Assembly (NCBI GenBank): GCA_016584305.1 | Contig: JACEEZ010018574.1 | Span: 101,523-165,522 of the forward strand | Reading direction: 5' to 3' | Source: Chionoecetes opilio | Lineage: Eukaryota > Arthropoda > Malacostraca > Decapoda > Majidae | DNA length: 64,000 nucleotides | Shown: piece by piece, positions 44,021 to 55,083 of the stretch | How positions within the stretch are numbered: position 1 is the first letter of the stretch | Layout of the letters: each line of letters starts with the position of its first letter | Notes under the pieces: model-generated | Told to the model about the DNA's origin: nothing | Databases searched by the model: none | Seen by the model: the letters and a program-made list of their open reading frames with translations, nothing else | Translations under genes and position numbers: made by a program

Positions 44021-44600
44021 AATTCTAAAGTCCTTTCCCGCCCTTATTAGCGGGGGGTTTACTCCAGACCTTCACAGATCACTTGTGATACCTCTAACAC
44101 GTAATTATAAAGTGGAGGAGAGCTGCCCCTTCACCCTCCCTCCCCCCTAAACGACACCCCTGAACCCCTCAAAAATATACTATGGTAAATATTAATATAT
44201 ATTCTACCCTCACTATAACCTAACCTAACCTCAATATAACCTAGCCTAACCTCACTATAACCAAGCCTAACCTTACTAATAACCTCCTAGAGAGACCCAA
44301 AAAAATTAATTACTAACCTTACCTCATTATAACCTAACCTAACCTGGTAAAATTCTAGTTCCCCGCCATTAAGTCTCGCTAGGAGGTTATTGGTAAGGTT
44401 TGGTAAAGTTATAGTGAGGTTAGGTTCGTAAAATTATTTTGGGGGATCCAGAGGATGGGGTCATTTAGGGGGGGCAGGGGGGTTGAAGGTGGCATCTTTC
44501 CCTACTTTATATTTACGTGTTAGAGGTATCTGAAATGATCTGTTAAGGTCTGGAGGAAAAAAAAAACACTAATTAGGGCGGGAAGGGACTCTAGAATTTA
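44021..44600. mobile_element. ~580-bp foldback with CCTAACC-rich centre
   Basis: 44021-44310 pairs with 44330-44600: TTCTAAAGTCCTTTCCCGCC against GGCGGGAAGGGACTCTAGAA, and GATACCTCTAACACGTAA against its inverse at 44512. The centre contains ACCTCACTATAACC units and their inverse. Confidence 0.8.
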
Positions 44601-44696
44601 TCTGAGGTAAAGGCAAAGTTCTGAGGCTTTTATAAGTCTTGTCTATATATTTGAGCATTTATCATCTCTAAGTTGTCATCACCCTTTCCTACGTAC

Positions 44697-44886
44697 CTTT
44701 ATAAGTCTGTGTGGAGTAGATGAAGTCGATCCTCAGCCTGAGAGGCCTGTAAGAGCAGTAAATGTAGCGCCGCGGGCGCCCGGCCACTTCCACTGGTAAT
44801 ATTTTGAATATTGGCTTCGAGACAATGCCGTCACAACGGGTGCGAGTGGCCAACAGCTGGCTACGATTCAGCCACCTAATCAACAA
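44697..44886 (-). other. candidate first coding exon, unrecognised (63 codons)
   Basis: A minus-strand ATG at 44884-44886 opens a frame (MLIRWLNRSQLLATRTRCD ... IDFIYSTQTYK) that runs into AAAG/GTACGTAGG, a strong donor-like site at 44697/44696. The sequence is GC-balanced and not repetitive, unlike its neighbours. No downstream exon was recognised. It could equally be part of the CCCAGCAAACA element. Confidence 0.25.
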
Positions 44887-45017
44887 CTATCCTTAATCCG
44901 AGCTTTGAACCCTATTTAAGTCCTTCGGCCCGGCCATTCATGTCACATCCACTTAAAATATTATCCTTGGGCCGAGTCAAGGAAGACTGTGTTGGGCCTG
45001 TACGAATTTATCAATAA

Positions 45018-45916
45018 TTGGCCCGATATACAGTTCCCGCTGCAGGGCCGACATCGGCTTCATCCGATTTGCCAAAACCAGTCGCCCTGCCGCCGGTGCC
45101 GATACGTACCCGGCACAAGCCGACACAGGCCCGCATAGCCCATGTTTGCTGGGATGTTAGAGTTTCAGTAGCGGACCTTGAAGAACCCGGCGACGCATCA
45201 GCTCTTGAAAAGCACTATCATCGGACATGTTTGCGCTCTGCACAGCGAATATCAACGAGGACAGATCACAGTAATGTGCCACTCATTCGCTCAGTATGTG
45301 ATGCACAATTGGTCCTCGCTATTCAAAACACCTTGAGTGACGAGGATGTTACACTGAGCATGGCTGAGGTAAATGATGTCTACTTGTCAATTTTGAAAAG
45401 ATACCGTGTGGATGTAAATGAGAGTGAGAACTATCGGAAATACCTCAAAAGACTCATCAGCGAGCGCCTTCCAGAAGTGAAGTTTGTCACATCACTAAGA
45501 CGGAATGAGCCTGACCGTCTTGTGCTCTCCACTGCAGTCACGATGGCCATGGATTACAGGTCCTCAATGATGAATGATGATGAGATAGTTGGTCACCTGA
45601 AGAATGTTGCCAACCTTCTGCGAGAAGAGATGCTGCAACAACGCAGTTGGTCGTTTACAGGCACCTTCAGTCATTTTGAAAATCCGTCTTTACTCCAGTT
45701 CTTCATGAGTCACCTCCTCTTTGGTAGCCATGTTGTCAAAGTGTCCGGAATACGAGACAGGAGGTGGACAAAACAGTCGACGTTTCATGCCAGTTCCTTG
45801 TCCAAAATACTCGGACTGATCGCAGGTGAAACATCAGACAAAGAAAGACAGTGCTGGCTGCAAAGTAGGATGCAAGGGAAATAGGTGTAGCTGCTTTAAG
45901 AATGGCCTGCCCTGTA
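45018..45916 (+). pseudogene. unrecognised protein with CXC-type Cys-rich tail
   Basis: A 288-codon frame (45018-45884) whose first ~45 codons lie in the GGCC-rich terminal sequence, so the real protein probably starts later, perhaps at the acceptor-like GAGTTTCAG ending at 45169. The core has HYHRTCLRSAQR, an alpha-helical middle (LSMAEVNDVYLSILKRYRVD, KYLKRLISERLPEVKF) and no membrane segment. A one-base shift near 45830 opens the frame holding GCKVGCKGNRCSCFKNGLPC (45857-45916). That C-x3-C-x4-C-x-C-x5-C pattern resembles tesmin/TSO1 CXC and related tails found on repeat-encoded proteins of invertebrates. Family not named; a transposon-borne protein is my inference. It is followed at once by G-rich repeat DNA. 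Confidence 0.5.
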
Positions 45917-45934
45917 GGGTGGGGTGGGGTCACA

Positions 45935-47050
45935 CCGAACGGGGGGGATCACCGTACGAAGGCTACAACGCGAAAATTAATTCAAATTTCGCGCCACCAT
46001 GCCACCCCGGATGCAGCGCCACCCTCAGTGAACTACATGCGAGCAACAGGGTAGCGTCAGCGTCACCTCCGTGTTTACCAGTAAGAAATTTTATTTTCGT
46101 ATGTTCCTGTTACTTTTCGCCGTTTTTATATAGTGTCTCATGTCGGGGGGTTTTTTCCAAAATCCCCCCCAATCCCCCCCCCCTACCTTTCCCCCCCCCA
46201 ACCCCACCCCCCAATTTTTGTTTTGGGCTGAAGCAAAATGGGGGAGGTGATGGGTAATGGGTTTGGGGGGGGAAGTGAATGGGCGGGGGTGATGGGATTG
46301 GGTGGGGGTGATGGGTGAGTAAAATGGGTGGGGGAATGGGTTGGGGGTGATGGGTAATGGATTTTTGGGGGGGATGGGTGGGGGGTGAGTAAATGGGGGG
46401 GGGGGGTGAGGGTAATGGGTGAGTGAAGGGGGTGGGGGGTGATGGGTAATGGGTGAGGGGAATGGGGGGGGGGGTGATGGGTAATGAGTGAGTGGAGGGG
46501 GGGGGGTGATGGGTAATGGGGAGTGCTTTAAAAATGGGTGGGGGTGGGGGGGTTTTAATGGGGGGGGAGTGAATGGGTGGGGGGTGATGGGTAATGGGTG
46601 AGTGAAGGGGTTTGGGGTGATGGGAAAGGGTGATTGATTGTTTTAAATTTCCCAAAAAGGGTGAATGTGCCAGAAAAGGGGGAAATGGGTGAGAAAAATT
46701 AAGGGGGTTTTGGGGTGATGGGTTGGGTTGAGAAAAAATGGGGGGGGGGTTTGATGGGAAAGGGGGGAGTGAAGGGGTTTGTGGGGTGATGGGTAGGGTG
46801 GGGGGGGTCCACGAAGGGGGGGGACCCCACCGTTACGAAGGCTACAACGCAAAAAATTAAATTCAAATTTCGCCCCCGCCACCAGGCCCCCCCCCACGGT
46901 TTGCGGGCGCCACCCCCCAAGTGAACTACATGCGAGAAAACAGGGTAGCGTAAAGCGTACCCCCGTGTTTCCCAGGTAAGAAATTTTATTTTTCTTTATT
47001 TTCCTTTTTAAATTTTCGCCGTTCTTATAAGGTTCAGGTCGGCGTGTTTG
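45935..47050. repeat. direct duplication flanking a G-rich minisatellite
   Basis: 45935-46150 and 46805-47050 are direct copies (GAAGGCTACAACGCGAAAAT, GTGAACTACATGCGAG, AAGAAATTTTATTTT). Between them 46240-46800 repeats GGGTGATGGGTAATGGGTGA with AGTG variants. The second copy has longer G, C and A runs. Confidence 0.8.
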
Positions 47051-47805
47051 GGCGGGTTTTGGGTGGGCGGGGGGGATAAAACGAAATGGTAAAAGTGGGG
47101 GGGATCAACGTACAGTAAAATTTTTGGAAAAAAGGCTTTTATCTTTTGAAATACCTACAAACATAACAAACAGTGATTGAAATTTTAAAATTCGCATGAT
47201 TTTAAAATTTGGTTTGGTGGTGAACTATTTGCTTTTAAAATTTAAAAATGGAAAAAGTGTTTTTTTGGCAAAAAAGTTAAAGGTGATTGGTTTTAAATTT
47301 TGATGAATATAAAGTTTTATTAGGGAATAAGCACATGAAAACAAAACAAATTATATAAGTGATTTATGTTATTAGAATGTTTCTAGAATTTTTTTTTTTA
47401 GGGTTTAAAAAAAAAAACCTTTTAAAAACACTGCATTTTTTCGGGGCATGATTTCGGTGATCCCCCGCGTATCCCGATTTTGGAAAATCTATTATTTTTT
47501 AAATACTTAGAAAAACATAAGAAAAAGTGACTGATATGATTTTTAGCATGTTTAAAGTGGTGGAAAACTATTTGCATTTAAATTAAAGGGAAACCCAGTG
47601 TTTTTTTTTTTGGGTGAAAAAGTTAAAGGGGTGATTGGTATTAAATTATGATGCTATATCAGTGTTATTTGCAAAAGGGCACTGAACTAAAATTATTAAG
47701 GATTTATTTTATTGGGAAATGATTCTAAAATTTAATTTTTTAGGGTTTAAAAAAAAAACATTTAACACTGCAATTTTGGGGGCATGACTTTTCCGGGGAC
47801 CCCCC
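47051..47805. repeat. tandem duplication, ~350-bp units
   Basis: 47099-47450 and 47456-47800 share, in order, TTTTTTAAATAC-type text, GTGATTGGTTTTAAATT, AGTTTTATTAG/AGTGTTATTTG, TTTTTAGGGTTTAAAAAAAA, and CACTGCA. Divergence is about 20-25% and mostly run-length. No gene. Confidence 0.65.
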
Positions 47806-47987
47806 CACATATATTGCCGGGACCCCATAGTCCCAAAATAATATGGTGGCCATGCAAGAATCGCCTCTACCGGGAAAAAAATACAAGCTAAGCAAACCCT
47901 AAACTAACCAAACCTAACTATGTTTGATGTCTAATGTCTTAAAATCTTTTAGATCAAAACCAAAACCCTCCCGCCATCACCTTCATC

Positions 47988-50342
47988 ATGCCTCGAAAAT
48001 TTATGACAGGAAGAGCGACAAGCAGAGGACCGCACTGCCCTGGAGGCTCCCTTTTAAGCACCGCGGGCCACAGCGCAGCCTGAAAAAAAGCCGCTGACAG
48101 ATTCAACATCAAGAAAAAAAACTCTTGCTGAAAGTTGCTCTATTTAGTTCCATATCTCCCAAGGTCTTTTTGTATGACCTCACCCCATTTCTTCTTTGGT
48201 CCCCCTGGGATGAGGTCATCCCAAAAAGACCTCAGGGTTTAGCTTAAGGGTCTTTTAGTTTTAAGTTTTTAAAATTTACATTTTTTTTTTTTAAGCTTTT
48301 ATTCCCAAGAAAGGGGCCCCCTTCAAGTCCTAATTAATTTTTTTTTTAAAAGGATCCCTTTTCAAGGCTTATTTTTTATTTTTTTTTTCAATTTTTGTTG
48401 CCAGAAAGGGGCCCTTTTAATCCAATTCTTTTCTTTTGTTACGGGAAACGCTTCTATCTATCAAAGGGAAGTGTCGGAGGGAGTTCCCCTATATGGCTGT
48501 TGCTTCCCGAGAAAAGGGGGTTTTCAGCCCTCAACAAGAAATATACATTCCCTGATTATCCCCATCCACGCGGGCCAAAGATGTTTTTAGGGTTTCCCCC
48601 AAATAAAAACGATTTTGGGGTTAGGATGGTTTTTACCAGTTTTGCCATAAGTTTGTGGGAGCAAGAGCATCCCTGTTTGCCGGGGAAAGAAAGAGAAAAG
48701 GGGGACAAGGGGACGGGGTTACTATGCCTTCATGAACCGTCATCCAAACCTTGATTGAAGGCTCCGGAAGGCTTTGTCCATTGCCAGGATTGTTGCCTTA
48801 AACAAAGTTAATGTGGAAACCTTCTTTAAGGCTTACACTTTAGCTTTGGAGAAGTACACATTCACGCCGGCCCGGATATACAATTTGGATGAGAGTTCAT
48901 TGTTCACTGTTTTTGAAGCCATTTCCAAGGTTGGGTTGTGCGGGGAGGCCGCCAGTAGCCCGCAGGAAAACTCGTAAACGCGGTGCGGGCAGGGACTTTT
49001 GTGGGCATTAAAAATTTGCTGGGGGGCAGTCCATCCCTCCAGTGTTTAAAATTTCCCAGATGCCGATGGAATCCCGCTTTCATGAGGAACACGATCTTTT
49101 GGGTTTCCCAAAAGGGGTATTGCATCCAGTGGCTGAAAGAAAGGGGAATGCTTCGTGCAGACACTTTAGCATCTCCCTGAGAAGTCTTGTTCTTCTGTAG
49201 AGAACAAGGGTTTTTTCTGAAACTGGAAATGCTGAATGTCACTGAAAAATTCAGCCTGTTGATTTTCGATTAAAGCATGGTTTCGTGATTGTTACCTTGC
49301 CCCCGCATACAACAGGGCAAAAATCCAAACCATTGGATGTGGGGTTTTCTTTGGTCCCTTTTTAAGGGCATTCCTGCGTGCCCTACTGAACGACCCCGCG
49401 CTCATGCACCCCAACGAGCACAGAAAAAGTCCACAAGTTGCCGAGTTTTTCTTTTGAGGCATGGACCCAAAAACCCCTACCCCCTCAACATTTTTGTGGT
49501 TCCCGGGGGATGGTATATGGCCACTCAATCGCAACATCTTCCCGATGATGTGTTTGTAGGGAAACGCATGACCCAGCGACCCCGGGACCCCCCAGAATTG
49601 TAGTGGAAAAAATTTCTCCAACTTCTTCTGATGGAGGGGAAATTCAGATGGAGAGGAGCGACTGGCTGAAGGGGCCCAAACCCCAGAAGCTATACCCCTT
49701 CCCGTTGTGTCTTTTCCCCGGCTAGGGTGATGTGCCCGCCACCCCGGGGGCCCCCGCACGACAGAGCCCGCCCCCCCCCGAGCAAACCCCCACGGGCAGG
49801 AAACCTTTCCCCCCCCGGGCCCCAGCAGACAGAGCCTGCCACCCCCGGGCCCCCCGCACGACGCCCCCGCCACCCCGGGCCCCAGCCCCGACAAAGCCGC
49901 CACCCCGAGGGGCCCCCGCACGACAGAGCCTGCCACCCCGGGCCCAGCACGATTTCACCCTGCCCCCCCGGGCCCGAAACACGACGCCCCCCCGCCCCCC
50001 AGGACACCCTTTTCAACAGACAGACTTAACCCCCGAGGTTGTCAGGCCGTTCCCTAAGGCTAATCCTTGTCCTTTTGGGAAAGGGGGGCGGAAGAGGGTG
50101 CGGGCCTGCATTTTTAAACCCAGAAGGGGGAGGGGAATATCTGAATGAGGTTTAAGGCAGAGAAGAGGCAAAAAAGCGGAAGACAAAAAAAAGGGGAGGG
50201 GGCTGAAAAGAAAACATTGGGAAAGAAGAAGGGTCCCAAAAGCGGAAAAAAGGGCTGTGCCGCCCCGGGGGAAGAAACCCCGACGAGGAGGGGGTTTATG
50301 AGTCCGATTTGGGTGGACGGGCTCCTCCAGTACTTTGGATGA
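47988..50342 (+). pseudogene. pogo/Tigger-type DDE transposase, multiply frameshifted
   Basis: Reading across frames gives the family in order. The N-terminus is MPRKFMTGR with AADRFNIKKKTLAES, the helix-turn-helix that binds transposon ends. ARIVALNKVNVETFF with PARIYNLDESSLFTV (48774-48905) carries the first catalytic Asp. FPRCRWNPAFM comes next. LIFD, HGFVIV, TLPPHTT and KPLDVGF (49258-49345) carry the second and third Asp. After that come NIFVVPGG and a C-terminal GRKRVRACIF segment (about 50090-50130). Tigger/pogo enzymes cut and paste at TA sites; ends were not identified here. Length with the linker (~2.35 kb) exceeds the usual ~1.5 kb because of insertions, including a GC-rich minisatellite (49740-50010). 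Breaks cluster in G, C and A runs. Paralogy to CENPB/JRK-like host genes is possible but the decay argues for a transposon. Confidence 0.82.
49740..50010. repeat. GC-rich ~30-bp minisatellite inside the transposase
   Basis: About nine units of GCCACCCCGGGCCCC with CGCACGACAGAGCCT. Every frame is Pro/Arg/Gly rich. Confidence 0.88.
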
Positions 50343-51875
50343 GGTGGACGAGAGGGCACCTGGACTTGCAGCATCATTTTTAAACCCCTTTTTCTGCGAA
50401 AACATCACAGGGGGGGGACTTTGTTTTGGGTTTAGCTGAAGCTGGGGGAGGGGGAAAGGGGGGTGGGCACTTAGGGGGTTTCTATGTTGCTCAGGTGTTG
50501 GCCCTCATGGAGGATGGAAAAAATTTAAAACCTTTTTTTTCCTCCCGGGTGGGAAATCCCCTAACACCCGAGGGCCCGTTCACCCTTTCCCCACCATCCT
50601 AAAATGAAGCTTCTGTTGATTTCCCGAACAGTGCAAGGGTGTCCTGGGACCCCCAAGGGACACCAAGAGGAGGGTGACCGGGTTTAAGGGTTTCCCCCCT
50701 GCCTGCCTTCAGGGTGCACTTCGAATAGGGAGCCCAAAAAAAACCTAGACCCCATCTTTTAAAAAAATGCTATTTTATATGAGCTTTTCTTTCATTTTAT
50801 CACCTAATTTAAAAAGGTGGGGTCTAGGTTTGCATATAGTTTATTTTAGGCAAAAAAAAAACAAAAATGGTTTTTTGGTTTAAAATGAGTTTTAAAAATA
50901 TCATACGGGCCCCCCCATACCTGATCCGGGGTCCCCCCCCGTGGGGGGGGCACCGGACGAGGGCCCAAAAAAATTTTAAAAAACCTTAAATGCCCTTTTT
51001 TATCGAGTTAAGGGATTCATGAGGGTACCCAAGGGGGGCCATATTGTGAAGTTTTTTTTGGGGACAGTTGCACTCTCTTTAGGTAAAAAATGGGTTTTTT
51101 TTGAATATTTTTTCCCCAATAGACGGTGGGCCCCCCACCCCCCAACCCCAAAAAGGGGGGAGGGGGAGGAAAATTCCCCCCCTTCTTTGAAATTTCCCTT
51201 TTTTCTTTCCTCGTCAGTTCCTCTTCAGACTCGTTCATCCCTCCAATTTTTTCCCCTTTCTCCTTATTCCCCTTTCCTTCTCTCATATTCCTTCCTTTTC
51301 CCCTCTCTCCCACCTTCCATTATCACCAAAAGGAGGAGCGATTCTCCCTCTATCTGCACGGGCGACTGTCAGTGCGTGCACCAACCAGAGAGCTCTCTGC
51401 ACCAACCGCTAGGATCGCTGCCGTCCATGAAATCAAAATGGCGCGCCATGTTAAAACACCCGAGTGACACCTCTCGGTGTAAGCTCTCAGGTAACACCAC
51501 AAACAACAAAAGGAATCAAGTTGCAAAAAACCAACGCAGGGGTGCCGTTGATAAGGCACTATACCCCAAACACCATCGGATCGGATCGGAGCCTGGCATA
51601 TTTCCCTAATTTTCTCCCAAGTAAGTGGACTTTTAAGTATGACAGCTCTACTTGTATGTGTATTATAAGTGTATATATCAATATGACCAAATAAATAAGC
51701 CAAAAGTTTCTTACTCAAGTGTTAAAAGTAGGTCAACAGGAAAAGCCGGGTATTTTTCCTCGTATTTTTTCGTGTTATTTCCTTGTGTTTTTATCGATGT
51801 TTTTAGGTGTTTTATGGCGCCATACATACTCTTTGCTGTGTTCAGTCTCTTGATTAATGTGTACAGACAGTTGAT
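50343..51875. other. low-quality spacer; stem-loop at 50743-50831
   Basis: AACCTAGACCCCATCTTTT (50740) pairs with AAAAAGGTGGGGTCTAGGTT (50812) around a ~55-base AT-rich loop, possibly the transposon end region. 51125-51310 is G-, C- and T-run rich. 51330-51600 is better sequence with no recognised gene; 51660-51875 likewise. Confidence 0.5.
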
Positions 51876-52110
51876 TGGAACAGTCGCCGATATCGGCGAT
51901 TGTTCCAATTTTTCACGATGGCGGGAGTTCCAATTTTCGGCGACTGGGTAAATTTCTAGTGTTTGCCCATACTCTCCCATTTCCCCCAAACAAGTTTGGG
52001 GACCTGTGGGAATGGGTTTTTTTCGGGTGGGGAACAAATAATACGTCGGAAACACGTAATTTAGGAGTTGTGTAGGGGTGGTAAAATTCCCTAGATCTAG
52101 GGTAATTTCC
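51876..52110 (+). repeat. palindromic module, copy A
   Basis: A perfect palindrome, TTGGAACA then GTCGCCGATATCGGCGA and TTGTTCCAA (about 51876-51909), then GTTCCAATTTTCGGCGACTG, GTGTTTGCCCATACTCTCCC, CAAGTTTGGGGACCTG and the 14-base palindrome CCCTAGATCTAGGG (52089-52102). The same series runs on the other strand at 56080-56295. Confidence 0.8.
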
Positions 52111-52294
52111 TTATATCTAAAGAAATTTGCCTAACCAAAATTAACCTAACCTAGCGGGGGGCTTGACCACAGAGTTATACACTAGAGCTCGCATAGGGGG
52201 GCATCAGCTGACGCAACCGGGAGTGGCTCGGCCGCCATCAAACCATGATACTCTGCGGCCACAGAGGATGCTCTGGCCCACACGACATGTTGTA

Positions 52295-52660
52295 CTCTTA
52301 CACGATATTATCAAACTACCAGATGATACCTAGAATAACTGAACCTATCATCGTCTTCACAAGACATTACTCCACATCATGAATATTAATTTAATACAAT
52401 AAGCTATACCTAGAATAAGATAATGGCAGCAAAATAAAATAGTGCAATTTTTTTTTTTTTCACCTTCCTTGCTTCAACTCCCTATTATTCCAGTAATTGT
52501 GCTTGCATTAAATTTTCATTCACTGTCTCGGAATCAGCGCATTTTTCTGATTCTGCTGGTATGTGACACGTACCAATGCAACAATAAGTAGATGGTAAAA
52601 TATTGCCATGAACAGAAAACTTGCGACGGAACAGATTTCGCCGTGGTGAGCGTCGCTTCC
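52295..52660 (+). repeat. direct repeat within the 3 kb element, copy 1
   Basis: Matches 53550-53890 in order: TACCAGATGATA, CATACCTAGAATAAGATAA-type text, AAATAAAATAGTGCA, TTCATTCACTGTCTCGGAAT and TACCAATGCAA. Identity is roughly 80-85%. Confidence 0.75.
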
Positions 52661-52771
52661 GCAGCCTTGTCGGCACTATTTCCCTCGTCCAGGGTTTATT
52701 ACCCTCACTTCCCAGTCACAGAGCTCCGTGCCTCCAGCCCGCAGTGTTGCAGCCTGTGCGTCCAGCCCTAA

Positions 52772-53260
52772 AGCCGGCCACACACACACCGGCGCCGCCT
52801 GTCTGGCCGACAAAAAGTGGCGGGGCATCGTTCGCCGGACGAGACCCACACACACACCGGCCGCCTCGTGAAAATATACAGTACACGTCGGACCACCGTG
52901 GTGACAACATGAATCCGCTGTTCGAAAATGACTTGTTGGTGATGGCTGCATGTGCAGCCATATATAATACCTATATATAATACGTCATATGTAATACCTA
53001 TATTATCATAAATACAATTATTTCTGGTACAATTTGTCATTATCTGGCTGAGCGAGGGGCGGGCCGCGCCGGAAGGCACCCACACACACGCAGGCGGCAG
53101 GCCGCGCCGGACGGAATTTTTAAGCGCCGACTGATTTTCATCCGGCCGCTGCGACAGGCCCCGCCGGATGAAAAAACCCCCCCCACACACACACCGGCCG
53201 CCTCTAGCCACGCCCCTTTTCGTCGGCCGGACAGGCCGCGCCGGTGTGTGTGTGCCGGCT
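52772..53260. mobile_element. 489-bp PIF/Harbinger-like MITE, TAA target
   Basis: Long inverted ends starting AGCCGGC(C)ACACACACACC (52772-52815 against 53215-53260), flanked by TAA at 52769-52771 and 53261-53263. A 3-bp TWA duplication is the PIF/Harbinger hallmark. 52910-52980 keeps a short frame MNPLFENDLLVMAACAAIY then stop, which resembles how Harbinger transposases begin; if so this is a deletion derivative. The GGCCGCGCCGG motif repeats several times in both arms. Confidence 0.75.
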
Positions 53261-53263
53261 TAA

Positions 53264-53549
53264 CAGTAAGTTATTTCCCGATTTTTGAAATAAATTATTA
53301 AGTTGCTGCAGTGACAATGGAGAATGTTATTAATATAAATGAACCTCATATAAAATCAAATATCCTTTTTGAAATAATTAGTTGCTGACAGTGACAATGG
53401 AGAATGTTATTAATATAAATGGAACTACATATATATCAAATATCTCTTCAAATATACAAATTAAAAACCCAAATCCGTGCCTAATGGATACTGAGCAGTT
53501 ACAGATTAGAGGGAGAAGCTTGACATCACGCAGTTATAAGTCCGGTGTT
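53264..53549. repeat. ~90-bp tandem duplication
   Basis: 53286-53375 and 53376-53460 both contain AGTGACAATGGAGAATGTTA, TTAATATAAATG and ATCAAATATC. A 61-codon frame over the second copy has no recognised family. Confidence 0.7.
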
Positions 53550-53890
53550 ATCAAGCTTACCAGATGATATTCAGAAAATACTAAACCTACCATCGTGTTC
53601 ACGAGACATTGCTGCATATCATGAGCATAAATTAATTACAGTAAGTCATACCTAGAATAAGATAAAGAGCATAAAATAAAATAGTGCATAAACATTTTCT
53701 CACTTTTTTGCTTCAACTCGCTGTTATTTCTATAATTTTGTTTGCATTGAATTTCCATTCACTGTCTCGGAATCAACACATTTTCCCAATTCCGTTGGTA
53801 TATGACACATACCAATGCAAAAAAAAGCAGGTTGTAAAAAATGACAATAACGTAAAACTTGTCCGTCTGACAAAATATCGTCGAGTATCA
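53550..53890 (+). repeat. direct repeat within the 3 kb element, copy 2
   Basis: Counterpart of 52295-52660. In one frame it reads SGVIKL...PDDIQKILNLPSCS, a protein-like phrase also faintly present in copy 1, so it may be an exon of the element's lost transposase. Confidence 0.6.
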
Positions 53891-53900
53891 TGGTTGCATG

Positions 53901-55083
53901 CAGTGTTGCCAGACAGTCTGGTCTCAAAATCCCTAAATATTCGGGGGAAAATCCCCAAAAATCCCCATTTCATATATTTCCATACTTGTTATAAAAATGC
54001 TGAAATATATGCTACATAGCTACTCCACATGTAAATTAAAATTGCCATGTTGATTTTAATGTACACATAATAATACTTTGTTTTACACAATATATTACAT
54101 TACACATGAAGTAGCATAATTCATTTTTTTATTATAATCATCACAAGGACTGAAAAAAAAAAAAAGGCAGTAATAGGATACAGCCTCATGAGCATTTAAT
54201 AAAAAATACATTTAATACATTTTTTTACTTTAGGCTGATGGGGATGATATATTTCCTTAAATTGCTTAGAAATATGATACATAAATAATTGAAAATATTA
54301 ATGCTCTTAGCCTCTTGGGGAACTTAAATAATCCAACTAATATTCTGGACATATACTGTACTAAGTCAGAAAGAAAGAATAGAATAACACATTTGCATAC
54401 CAAATAATATCATCACTCAAATCATCATTTTCATGGTATTTGTAGATATCTGAAGTCATCATGTTGACTAGTTTATCATTTACAGCAAAATTGAAACATT
54501 CCCGGCCTTTCAAATACCGCTTTGTATGCAGAAGTCCAACTAGAGTTCTGGTTAAGAGAGTTTGTTTCTTTGTTTTGTTTTTAAATTGTTTACAGATGAA
54601 ATTATCCTTTCTGCTGTGGCACTAGAATGAGGAAGACACAATAGCCCAGAAACAAAACTTGACAAATTTGGAAACATGGGGGTTTCATCAGTAATTCTTA
54701 TCTTCAGTAATGATTATAGGGCACGAATAACATCATATCATACATGCAGGTTCTACAATCGTCCAAAAACTCATGGTAATCATTGATTTCTTGAACCTTT
54801 GAATGTCGAAAAAACCCGAAGTCGGCAACTTAATTTACCGTCTATTTTTTTTTTAGCTCTAGCTCATTCACGTTCAGTCCGTGTCCTTACTTCTTTCTTG
54901 CCGTCGGTTTAACCTCATGTTTTCTTTTAACCTTCATATTAATAATATTATTTGAAGTGATAAAATACATATTTTTTTCAGAAGCCTCGAAAGTCCCCAA
55001 ATCGAGAGTGAAAGTCCCCATGTCCCCATCAGGGCCCCGAAATCCCCAAATTTAGGGACAAATCCCCAAATCTGGCATCACTG
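53901..55083 (-). mobile_element. 1.18 kb hAT element, TSD GTTGCATG
   Basis: Ends CAGTGTTGCCAGA and, inverted, CAGTGATGCCAGA; identical GTTGCATG at 53893-53900 and 55084-55091. Subterminal sequence repeats AATCCCCAAA/TTTGGGGATT. The minus strand carries the C-terminal dimerisation domain of the transposase (see 54395-54680), so this is an internally deleted copy of an autonomous element. Confidence 0.93.
54395..54680 (-). pseudogene. hAT transposase C-terminal (hATC) domain fragment
   Basis: On the minus strand FPNLSSFVSGLLCLPHSSAT then AERIISSVNNLKTKQRNKLS match the hATC dimerisation motif (LL-x-hPxSSAxxERxFSxxxxIxxxxRNxLs). One frame change later it continues TLVGLLHTKRYLKGREC and DKLVNMMTSDIYKY. 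The catalytic RNase H-like part is absent. Loss of it makes this copy non-autonomous. Confidence 0.85.

Noticed and set aside
45935..47050. LTR retrotransposon (direct repeats about 220 bases long)
   Set aside because: No TG...CA ends, primer-binding site, polypurine tract or gag-pol coding between them; only a G-rich array of about 560 bases.
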